This document shows positions 56,956-64,000 of a stretch of 64,000 bases of DNA, piece after piece. Both the position numbers and the translations under genes were made by a program. The notes beneath the pieces are model-generated. The model worked only from the letters and a program-made list of their open reading frames with translations. It was not told the DNA's origin and ran no database searches. This DNA comes from Vreelandella malpeensis. GTDB lineage: Bacteria; Pseudomonadota; Gammaproteobacteria; Pseudomonadales; Halomonadaceae. Numbering within the stretch: the first letter of the stretch is position 1; each line of letters starts with the position of its first letter. The DNA is taken from the NCBI RefSeq assembly GCF_020622355.1, contig NZ_WHVL01000003.1:346887-410886 (forward strand), read 5' to 3'.

Positions 56956-57319
56956 AAAGCCTATTTAAAGAGCGCTCTCTCTACGCTACCTGATAGTTTT
57001 ATAATCAGTTTAGAGAACTCGAATGGCCACCTGAAGAGCTTCTAGTTATCGCTTCGGTTATAAAAGGGGGGCACCTTACCACCTATGTTGATGTCGAGAA
57101 TCAGTTAACCACTACAACACAGCACTTCTGGATTCGGTCAAATTCGTTACTATTCTATGTTTATACCGACTGTCCATACATTGGTAGAATTTTGCCATAT
57201 TCAGCCTCTGCGAAGTGTCATCGAAGAACGAAGACCACGCACTTACCCTCGTCAAGATTGCAGATTTTCGAGCTCTATTTTTATTTTCTACATAAGCATT
57301 TAAAATTTTAAATAATTTC
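56956..57319. other. AT-rich gap between dcm and AIPR gene, no convincing gene
   Basis: The segment is clearly richer in A and T than its flanks. A perfect palindrome GGCTTTTTAAAAAGCC (56946-56961) covers the dcm stop codon and may end transcription. An open frame of 104 codons without ATG, GTG or a plausible ribosome site runs 56997-57311 on the plus strand; it matches nothing I recognise. Confidence 0.4.
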
Positions 57320-59434
57320 TTAAATTAATCGATCACCAGCTTCGTCCTGATCACTTCCTATAAAGCCATTTACTTTCAATTTTTCAAGAGCTTTCATAGC
57401 AATAGCACACTGCCTCTCGGATGGCAGAACTTTTGGGATCTTGCTGCATTTTTCTAGAACACCGGACTCTGCTGGCGTAAGAAGCTTATTTTTCATCCCC
57501 CACTCGAGCGCCTGCCTCCAGAAAGGCCCTCCGCGTTCGAAAACAAATAAATAGGTATTAACCTCCAAAATTTCTGCTTTTTCTCTACGTTCTTCGCTTA
57601 TAACTGACGCGGCTTCATCTAGTGTTGTCAGATATTCTTTTAACTCAGATGGATATTGGATTTTTCGTTCTTGTACTTGAGACCAACAAGCTTGTTTTTT
57701 AGCCCATTCACCCATGTCCCTGACGCCTTGCGGTGGATTAATGATGACGTGATGAGAACCTTCAGCCGCGAGGAGAAACGCAGTTTCAATAGGTTCGGGT
57801 ACTGATTGCAGCCGCCAGACTTTATCCAGATCGACAAATTTCTTAATTTTATTGATGTCGTGGGCCAGTTTTGCCATAGAGTAGGTGACTATCTTTGCTC
57901 TGTAACCCCCTTGATACCAAGGTTGCTGCGGCACGGTCTTTTCGAGGTGGCGAAATATCATTGCTTTTGCGATCATTCGTTTAAACCAAGTCTCGTCAAA
58001 GCGTTTATCAGATTTTTTCCATTCGCTAGCAACTTCCTTTTGAAAAGCAACAAAGTTTTTTTGCGCACCTTGACTCACTACATGAGGCAAACCAGCCCAT
58101 GAGTTTTCGAACTTAGCTAAATCTGTCTTATTGAAGTATTGCGATCGGGGGTACTCGAGATCAAACTTTTTTCGCTCAGCGTCGGTGCGTCGGGTACGCT
58201 CGTCTGGATATTGTCCGCGTGCTCTCTCGTAGAACCACCTTGTTTCTTGGTATTTGCCGTAACCTTTTGGTGCAAGTATCCGGCGAGAAAACTCTTGTAA
58301 CCGCATCTGGAATGGATGATTAGATGCCAAATCAGCATCACTAACTTTGTTCTGGCTGTTGGCATAAAGTGAAATATTCGGAATGACTTCATCTGCTGTA
58401 TCAGATGGCACCACATTTAGTTTCATCTGAACGTAGACTTCCTCGAGGCGAGCCTTGGGCTTTTTAGGGCGTTGCTTCCTTGCGGAATGAATCGACGCTG
58501 TGGTTTGTCCCCCATTCACGACCTGTAGATTATCCGCAGAGACCAAGAGTGGGCCATTTTCTGTCTGACGGATATCAACAGCATCAGCGGTAGCCGTAAT
58601 GCCGTTATTATAAGCAAAAAACATCTCTGGCTGATCTTCAAGCGTGTTCCGGATACCTTGGTTTACTTTTCCTCGTGCCTGAAGAAAGCTGCGAACGTTG
58701 GCCTCGAGAAGGCGCGTTCCCCATTTTTCGTAGATATCGCCTAGTTGGCTTCCTCGAATCACTGCTACGTAACTCTCTAACGCAGCGTCACCCATCGATG
58801 CTCTCAGTACCGGGATCCCTCCACCGAAATCCTTCTCAAAGTCGATCACCAGCTCTTCGCGAGTTTGTCCAGAGCGAATAAATTTTTCAATCCTCGCCAG
58901 ATCCCAAACGCTGTAAGTAATTAGTTTATCATCAATTGATCCTGCCGGCAGGCCATCCGCCTTTACTCGCTTCTCTGCGTTCGTGATCAATACCAGTTTT
59001 ATCTTAGTAATGTTAGGCCATGTGGTTGCGATGAGATCAGCCAACATGAAGCCTGAACTTGTTTCTTCAAGCTTCTCCCGAAAATCCTCTCTAAGTGCAT
59101 GTCGAAGAAAGACAGACATACGATTGAAGCGTGACTTGAGATGTTCACTTTGTAAACGCCGTACTTCTTCCGTGACTTGGAAATCGCAGAGTATCAAGCT
59201 TAGGATGCCCTGTGCATCCCGTGGATCGCCCCCATAGCCGTCCACCTGCATTGCAACACCATTCTGGCCTGCTCCCTCGAAATACGTATAATCTGCGCCA
59301 TCCAGTTCCCCTGCCTCAGTCAGAATATCTCCCATTCTCTCGAAGAAGGCCTCAGTTGTGTAAATTCCACCTACATCTGCCTCGCCTTGGATGTCGGCGA
59401 TAAGTTCCCTGTGGAATTCTTCGAGTTCAGACAT
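57320..59434 (-). CDS. AIPR-family protein (abortive infection phage-resistance type)
   Basis: The 704-residue protein has the AIPR core: FFAYNNGITATAD (near residues 272-284) and LQVVNGGQTTASIH (303-316). The AIPR family (PF10592) is linked to phage resistance and found beside restriction-modification and Z1 genes. The biochemical role is not known to me. It is the last gene of the leftward operon and begins three bases after the PD-(D/E)XK gene stops. It is convergent with dcm. Confidence 0.88.
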   Translation of the reverse strand: MSELEEFHRELIADIQGEADVGGIYTTEAFFERMGDILTEAGELDGADYTYFEGAGQNGVAMQVDGYGGDPRDAQGILSLILCDFQVTEEVRRLQSEHLKSRFNRMSVFLRHALREDFREKLEETSSGFMLADLIATTWPNITKIKLVLITNAEKRVKADGLPAGSIDDKLITYSVWDLARIEKFIRSGQTREELVIDFEKDFGGGIPVLRASMGDAALESYVAVIRGSQLGDIYEKWGTRLLEANVRSFLQARGKVNQGIRNTLEDQPEMFFAYNNGITATADAVDIRQTENGPLLVSADNLQVVNGGQTTASIHSARKQRPKKPKARLEEVYVQMKLNVVPSDTADEVIPNISLYANSQNKVSDADLASNHPFQMRLQEFSRRILAPKGYGKYQETRWFYERARGQYPDERTRRTDAERKKFDLEYPRSQYFNKTDLAKFENSWAGLPHVVSQGAQKNFVAFQKEVASEWKKSDKRFDETWFKRMIAKAMIFRHLEKTVPQQPWYQGGYRAKIVTYSMAKLAHDINKIKKFVDLDKVWRLQSVPEPIETAFLLAAEGSHHVIINPPQGVRDMGEWAKKQACWSQVQERKIQYPSELKEYLTTLDEAASVISEERREKAEILEVNTYLFVFERGGPFWRQALEWGMKNKLLTPAESGVLEKCSKIPKVLPSERQCAIAMKALEKLKVNGFIGSDQDEAGDRLI

Positions 59435-59437
59435 GAA

Positions 59438-60421
59438 TCAAATCCCACCTTTATTATTGACGAATTGTGTCTTTTTGATATTAGCCAGAAGCTGGTCATC
59501 CTCGACTTTAAACTCAGCACAAGCATTGAGTGCGACCGAATACTTCACATTGAGAACGCCCATGGGCAGCGGCGTGGGAATGCGAGGAAAGCCTTCCTCT
59601 ACAAGGAATGTAACGCGCTTACCAACTGTCCAACGCCTATCACTGTAGTCATGCGCCCAGTCAAACCCTGCCGCTGCCAGCAGTCGCTCCCAAGTGTCAT
59701 AGGCGGTCAAGGTCGCGGATTTAAATATAAGCTCAACTTCATGTACATGATCCGAAAGTGTCATTCCCTCTGGCTTGATTGCCGCATCGACGTCGTAGAC
59801 CAACAGAAAGACATCGGCGCTAGCTACGTCCGCGAGCTGGTCCGCAGATGAGATCTGTACCTGTGGCCTTGCTGCACCTCGACGTGATTTCACCTCTATG
59901 CACATGCCATGAAGCTCGAAGTCCTTAGCACCACCTTCAGGGCCACGCCACGCAACGATTGCCGCTTCTGTCCCGATCTCGGCGCAAAGGAGCTGGAGCA
60001 CATGGAGTTCCCCGAGCAAGCCTCTCTGTTCATCGACACTCAAGCGCTCAGAAGATCCACCCCGCAGCAAATGATGCCATCGTAGGGTGCGCCGCACAGA
60101 CCGATCCAAGGCGTCCGACGATGTTTCACCTTGCTCCCCTGCTGACATGATATCCTTACAGAGACTGGCGAAAAGGTCGGCCTGTTCAGGATCGCGGAGC
60201 ACAACGAGCAGCGCGTCTCGCTCTCCCAGTTTACGATAACTAATATCGAGACTCTTGATCTTCGGAAGCTGCAGGACTTTCTCCGCATCCTCTGGAAGGG
60301 CAAGCGCGAGCGCTACATTATCGTTCTCGACAACGGCCCAGAAAAAATCGTGGCGCCCGCACTTGTCGACGCGACGCGCCTCGTTGACCCCCAGTCCATT
60401 CCACGGCTGAACTTCAGACAT
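59438..60421 (-). CDS. PD-(D/E)XK nuclease-like protein
   Basis: A 327-residue protein with a probable PD-(D/E)XK core: Glu138 (GELHVL), Asp167 (AKDFEL) and Glu176-x-Lys178 (IEVKSR), with the expected strand-helix pattern. Such cores cut DNA with a metal ion. It begins eight bases before the end of the Z1 gene. In an operon with a helicase-like and a GHKL ATPase protein, this is the likely nuclease of the system. Activity is inferred from the motif. Confidence 0.8.
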   Translation of the reverse strand: MSEVQPWNGLGVNEARRVDKCGRHDFFWAVVENDNVALALALPEDAEKVLQLPKIKSLDISYRKLGERDALLVVLRDPEQADLFASLCKDIMSAGEQGETSSDALDRSVRRTLRWHHLLRGGSSERLSVDEQRGLLGELHVLQLLCAEIGTEAAIVAWRGPEGGAKDFELHGMCIEVKSRRGAARPQVQISSADQLADVASADVFLLVYDVDAAIKPEGMTLSDHVHEVELIFKSATLTAYDTWERLLAAAGFDWAHDYSDRRWTVGKRVTFLVEEGFPRIPTPLPMGVLNVKYSVALNACAEFKVEDDQLLANIKKTQFVNNKGGI

Positions 60422-63176
60422 CTACCATCTCCAGATCTTCATCTTGATCTTCCTCGCCGAACAATTCACGGAGCATGGTAGTGTTCATGACATACTCGAC
60501 TTTCTCATCCGGGCGCGAAGAGTGGGGAAAGCTGATTCCGAAAGCAACGACGGGCTCTTTCGGTAGAAGCTCTTCATACCTCTCGCGGTGTTCGGTTTTG
60601 TCGGGAAGTTTGACCGAAAGCAGGAAAAGCACCAAGAGCGGCTTTTTGCGCACCCCCCTGTAAATATGGTCTGGAAAATTCGTCTTGCTGGAGTTCTTGA
60701 GACCATGGCTCGTCATAAAATCAGCTTCGGCAGAGGCTACATCATGTGGGGCCACGCTTATTTTCTCAACTCCCCTGGAGGCAACCCTTGCACGAGATCC
60801 ACTGACGGATAATATGCCATCTTTGAGGTTCTCGACGCCTATGCTTCTTCTGGCAGGGCCGATGGGCCAGCCGAGAATGTCCCTGTTGGCCTCGTTGTCT
60901 TTCACGCTCGCGAAGAACACATCCCACTTATCAAGCTCATCATTAACTCGCTGGTTGATATACCTGCGCAGCGGCTCGATGGTCGTCCCAATACTTTCTC
61001 GAGCATTTCGGAAGCGAAGCAAGAAATCATCTATACGGGACACATCGACGTCCCTTAGAAGGAAACCACCGTTCTCGCGTTTATCATCGATCAAGTCATG
61101 ACCATCTTCTCGTAGGGCGGAGGCAAAAGCTCGGGCCGCGCTCCTGTTACTCTCCAGAACGGCAGGTGCATTGATCAGTTTATGTGTCTCGACATAACCG
61201 TTCGAAAGGCCGACTTTTACATGTTTCTCGCCTGACCCCAGCTTGTTTCGCGCGGTGACTAGGAGAGACGAAGGATGACTCCGCACCGCCAGACCGAATT
61301 GCAGTGGTGTCGCCTTATCTCGTTGCATGCGACGAAGTTCTTCGTGAAGTTCCTCGGTGGCCTCGGCGATATGGGCATACCAGCCTATAGCCTGAGGCGG
61401 CATCCAGATCCGGCACAGGTCCTCATAGTTACCCCGGTAGCCAAACCAGCGCCCCATCTGCATGAGAGTGTCATACATCATTGAGTTGCGCAGGAAGTAG
61501 GAGACGGTCAACCCTTCAAGGGTGAGACCTCGCGACAACGAGAAACCGCCGACTGCGATCACGGTCAGTCCGCGCTCACCCGCCGCGGAGTAGTCGAGAT
61601 CATTAACCCGACTGTTCACCTCAACGACCTTCGCGGCACCTATCGAACTGAGCATCTGCGCTTGGATCTCACTCCAGTCCGGCCATGCTTCATAAAATTC
61701 GGCGGCCCATATATTGCGCAGCGCTGCAATCTCAGGATCTCGAATGCCCCGCTCACCCAGAGACGCGTTTACGCGGATGGAAACCCGGATTGTATCGAGC
61801 GCCTCCTGAAGCCTGTTGCGGATAAGGCCCTGCATTCGGGTGAAACGGCTGGCGTTGACCAGCATCGAGGCGTGCTGTTCGCGCTGTCCCCGCAAGTCCC
61901 GGATGGTCCGCGCAACAAGAAATGCACGGAGCGCCTCGATCATGCTAGGGGGGACCGAAACGAGATCATCGTCTATCTTGTGTCGGATCGGTAGAACATC
62001 CTCGTTGTCGATGATGTTGCGCAGATAGAGCGGCTCTTCCTCATCGGGCATGCCATCGAGGAACACCTTGCGCGGCCCAAAATAGTTGTTCGGGGCATCG
62101 AGGCCGATAATAAAATCTCGTGGGAAGAGGTCTTCCGCCTCCATCGCTTCATCTTGCTCAGGGTCGATGAAGATATTTGCGAACGGGGTCGCGGTGTAAC
62201 CTACATAGCAGCTGCGGCGGAAAAGGCCGAGCAATTCCCGGATCTGTCCGTTAATCCGAGAGACCTCGTTCTTTCCGTATTTCACATTGATGGATGCATT
62301 GTCTGCTTCATCATCGATCAGCAGCATCGGCTGGTCGACCATCTCTGATGAATGGTTGGCACTATGCTCGCGCAGCCACTCGGTCAGGTTGCGTAGAGTA
62401 TGTGTATTTTTCTTGATCACAAGCACGACTGGTACCGCATAGGAGGCGATTTGGCTCGTGTTCGAGGTCGCGGTGGTCTTGTTAAAATCTTTGATCGTAT
62501 TGGTGAGGCTGACTGGGGTAAATCTGTCATCAAACTCGGCGACCCCGATCAATTTGGGCTTTTCGCGAGTACCCATCTGGGCTAGGCGACCAGTGTCGCG
62601 CCCTATGAAACCCTCATCGATTCGACCTTGAGTCTGGTTGCGCAGGTTGCTATGGATTCCCGCGATCACGATGATCAAACGATATCCTGCATCAGCAGCC
62701 TTGCAGACAAGACCGGTATAGTTGGCAGTCTTTCCGCTTTGGACATGTCCGACGACCATGCCCTTTCGATCCCAAGACCGTTTTTCTCGTGGGTTCCCGA
62801 GGCGCCCGAGAATCGTGTCCGTTACTTGGTCAGTCCCGTAAATGACGTCTTGGGGAAACTTTTTCTTAAAGAGCAGTTTCTTGTAGCGTGACCAGTAGTA
62901 CCAAGGATCGGATCCACTCTCGATTTCCGGACGAATCCTCTCGAGCCATGGTTCGAAGTCATTTGCGTCCACTGTAGCACCAAGCCCCATACTGACGCCG
63001 ATTCGTTCCTCGATCTCGCGTGCCAGCATCTCAGCGTCATCATCAGTCACACCCGGAAAAATCGGAGCCTGGCGTACTGAAGCGATAAGTTTTCTGATCC
63101 CTTCCGGTGTCCGTCGAGCGCTATCAGCGAGCCCTTGGGATACCATGTTATCAAGCATATCGAGCTGGTCTGTCAT
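60414..63176 (-). CDS. Z1-domain helicase-like protein
   Basis: This 920-residue protein has Walker A GHVQSGKT (143-150), Walker B LLIDDEADNAS (285-295), GYTATPFANIF (326-336), SRGLTLEGL (548-556) and QMGRWFGYR (573-581). The order is that of a superfamily 2 helicase with the Z1 domain (PF10593) near the middle. It should use ATP to move on or remodel DNA. The start overlaps the GHKL ATPase stop as ATGA, and the end overlaps the PD-(D/E)XK start. Z1 genes occur mainly in restriction-like defence neighbourhoods. Confidence 0.93.
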   Translation of the reverse strand: MTDQLDMLDNMVSQGLADSARRTPEGIRKLIASVRQAPIFPGVTDDDAEMLAREIEERIGVSMGLGATVDANDFEPWLERIRPEIESGSDPWYYWSRYKKLLFKKKFPQDVIYGTDQVTDTILGRLGNPREKRSWDRKGMVVGHVQSGKTANYTGLVCKAADAGYRLIIVIAGIHSNLRNQTQGRIDEGFIGRDTGRLAQMGTREKPKLIGVAEFDDRFTPVSLTNTIKDFNKTTATSNTSQIASYAVPVVLVIKKNTHTLRNLTEWLREHSANHSSEMVDQPMLLIDDEADNASINVKYGKNEVSRINGQIRELLGLFRRSCYVGYTATPFANIFIDPEQDEAMEAEDLFPRDFIIGLDAPNNYFGPRKVFLDGMPDEEEPLYLRNIIDNEDVLPIRHKIDDDLVSVPPSMIEALRAFLVARTIRDLRGQREQHASMLVNASRFTRMQGLIRNRLQEALDTIRVSIRVNASLGERGIRDPEIAALRNIWAAEFYEAWPDWSEIQAQMLSSIGAAKVVEVNSRVNDLDYSAAGERGLTVIAVGGFSLSRGLTLEGLTVSYFLRNSMMYDTLMQMGRWFGYRGNYEDLCRIWMPPQAIGWYAHIAEATEELHEELRRMQRDKATPLQFGLAVRSHPSSLLVTARNKLGSGEKHVKVGLSNGYVETHKLINAPAVLESNRSAARAFASALREDGHDLIDDKRENGGFLLRDVDVSRIDDFLLRFRNARESIGTTIEPLRRYINQRVNDELDKWDVFFASVKDNEANRDILGWPIGPARRSIGVENLKDGILSVSGSRARVASRGVEKISVAPHDVASAEADFMTSHGLKNSSKTNFPDHIYRGVRKKPLLVLFLLSVKLPDKTEHRERYEELLPKEPVVAFGISFPHSSRPDEKVEYVMNTTMLRELFGEEDQDEDLEMVDV

Positions 63177-64000
63177 TCCGGTTCATCCTGTTCGAGAATT
63201 CTGGATAGCATAGGCTCAAGCCGCGCCCATTCGTTACGGAACATGTCGGTAGTCTTGAGCATGGAGCGGACCTCCGTCTCCGTGATGCCCTGCTCAAGCA
63301 GCTTTGGAACTATTGCATGTAGAGCCTGTTTAAGAGCATCCGCCTCGGCCTCTGTTGCCTTGACGGACTCGGCCTGACCCAACAGATCAGCATGCAGTGA
63401 GTCCACCGGTAGGCCAGCGCCGACAAGCGAGATGCAGTTCCTAAATTTCTGCCGTAAACCTACTGGTAAACACTCCTCGAACTCGACTAGGGCTGGATGA
63501 TCAGTGTTCGGCTGATAGACAATCGCCCCATCCTTCAGAAGCCGTTGCCACATCGGCACCCGTGTCTCTTCTGTTAGCTTCTGGCCCCGCTTTCTATAGG
63601 TCCGCTTGGATGTCTGCACAAAGCGCTCGACGATATTCTTGAGCCGCTCGCGCACCAATGGTGGCAACTGGGCGGACGCCTTCTTGACGTCGATCTTCCA
63701 ATCGGTATCCATCGTGTTCGGGATGTCCAACCGGATTCGGCAAAGCTTGGTCAGCTCGGTCTGGCGCGTGAGGCCAAGCCAGCTGCCGCTGATAATCAAG
63801 CGATCACCACGATAGATGTAGAAACCCTGGGATTTGAGGTGCCCTTCGGGTCCACCAAGCTCATCCCACTCGTCTTGAACCGCCCCGGTTATTCCGGAGA
63901 CCGGTTTGTTTGAGTCAGGCAGCTTCACCCGACTCTTCCAGTTGATGATAATACGTCCTTTCTCGTTCTGCTGGTGGAACGTTTCCGATGGGTTCCAGCA
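63173..64000 (-). CDS. GHKL-type (MORC/MutL-like) ATP-binding protein, C-terminal part
   Basis: The frame is open from 63173 to the right edge and lacks its N-terminal part, so the ATP-binding (HATPase) domain is outside the window. The visible 275 residues include FYIYRGDRLI, a WLGL motif and LCRIRLDIPNTMDTDWKIDVKK. This is the second-domain pattern I know from MORC-type GHKL ATPases linked to Z1 genes. A GTG at 63928 could be read as a start, but the frame continues upstream in good coding sequence (WNPSETFHQQNEKGR). It is the first visible gene of the Z1 operon. Confidence 0.8.
   Translation of the reverse strand, partial: CWNPSETFHQQNEKGRIIINWKSRVKLPDSNKPVSGITGAVQDEWDELGGPEGHLKSQGFYIYRGDRLIISGSWLGLTRQTELTKLCRIRLDIPNTMDTDWKIDVKKASAQLPPLVRERLKNIVERFVQTSKRTYRKRGQKLTEETRVPMWQRLLKDGAIVYQPNTDHPALVEFEECLPVGLRQKFRNCISLVGAGLPVDSLHADLLGQAESVKATEAEADALKQALHAIVPKLLEQGITETEVRSMLKTTDMFRNEWARLEPMLSRILEQDEPE

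Overview
The window reads as chromosomal DNA of a GC-rich, halophilic gammaproteobacterium. Halomonas or a close relative is the best guess. The block phoB-phoR, ubiC-ubiA, rubredoxin reductase, HU, recG-oxyR, ridA, spoT, rpoZ, gmk is close to the order known in Pseudomonas. The sodium-coupled (NSS), TRAP and tripartite tricarboxylate (TTT) transporter genes fit a marine or saline lifestyle. The assignment comes from gene content and order only. No tRNA, rRNA, CRISPR array or insertion sequence was recognised.

Region 1 (1-10.3 kb) is a catabolic cluster for an unidentified carboxylic acid. It holds a cyclase-family hydrolase, a 3-hydroxyacyl-CoA dehydrogenase, an AtoE-type transporter, a YciI-like protein, a muconolactone-isomerase-like protein, an SDR, a CaiB-type CoA-transferase, a TTT uptake system (tctC-tctB-tctA) and an IclR/PcaR-type regulator. 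Two perfect palindromes (GTTCG-N5-CGAAC) flank the tctC/iclR divergent promoter and a degraded copy lies in the other divergent promoter, so the cluster looks like one regulon. A type II dehydroquinase gene converges on iclR. Region 2 (10.4-18.1 kb) holds a DUF72 protein, an NSS transporter, a HexR-like regulator, uvrD, an orphan TakP-like TRAP binding protein and a YciA-type thioesterase.

Region 3 (18.2-28.6 kb) is the phosphate regulon: pstS, pstC, pstA, pstB, phoU, then cysZ, then on the other strand ubiC, ubiA, phoB, phoR. Pho boxes lie across the pstS stop codon and twice before phoB. A 15-codon ORF with a strong ribosome-binding site is overlapped by the pstC start. Region 4 (28.6-36.9 kb) holds rubredoxin reductase, HU, a lipid-binding-like protein, and an operon (DUF3100 membrane protein, small membrane protein, M20 amidohydrolase, HIBADH-family dehydrogenase, aldehyde dehydrogenase) with a convergent LysR gene. 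Region 5 (36.9-51 kb) is conserved housekeeping: yccS-like, recG, oxyR, ridA, spoT, rpoZ, gmk, an extensin-like protein, an MFS exporter, an AlkA-like glycosylase and a pirin.

Region 6 (51-64 kb) is an accessory, defence-like zone. It starts with an XRE regulator with its operator and a decayed hipA, then an MHYT-GGDEF-EAL protein. Next come the stranded tail of a DUF3883-like gene, a vsr/dcm divergent pair (mismatch endonuclease and C5-cytosine methyltransferase) and a tightly overlapped operon: GHKL (MORC/MutL-like) ATPase, Z1-domain helicase-like protein, PD-(D/E)XK nuclease-like protein and AIPR-family protein. The ATPase gene runs off the right edge. This multi-gene modification/restriction-like system is the most interesting part of the window.
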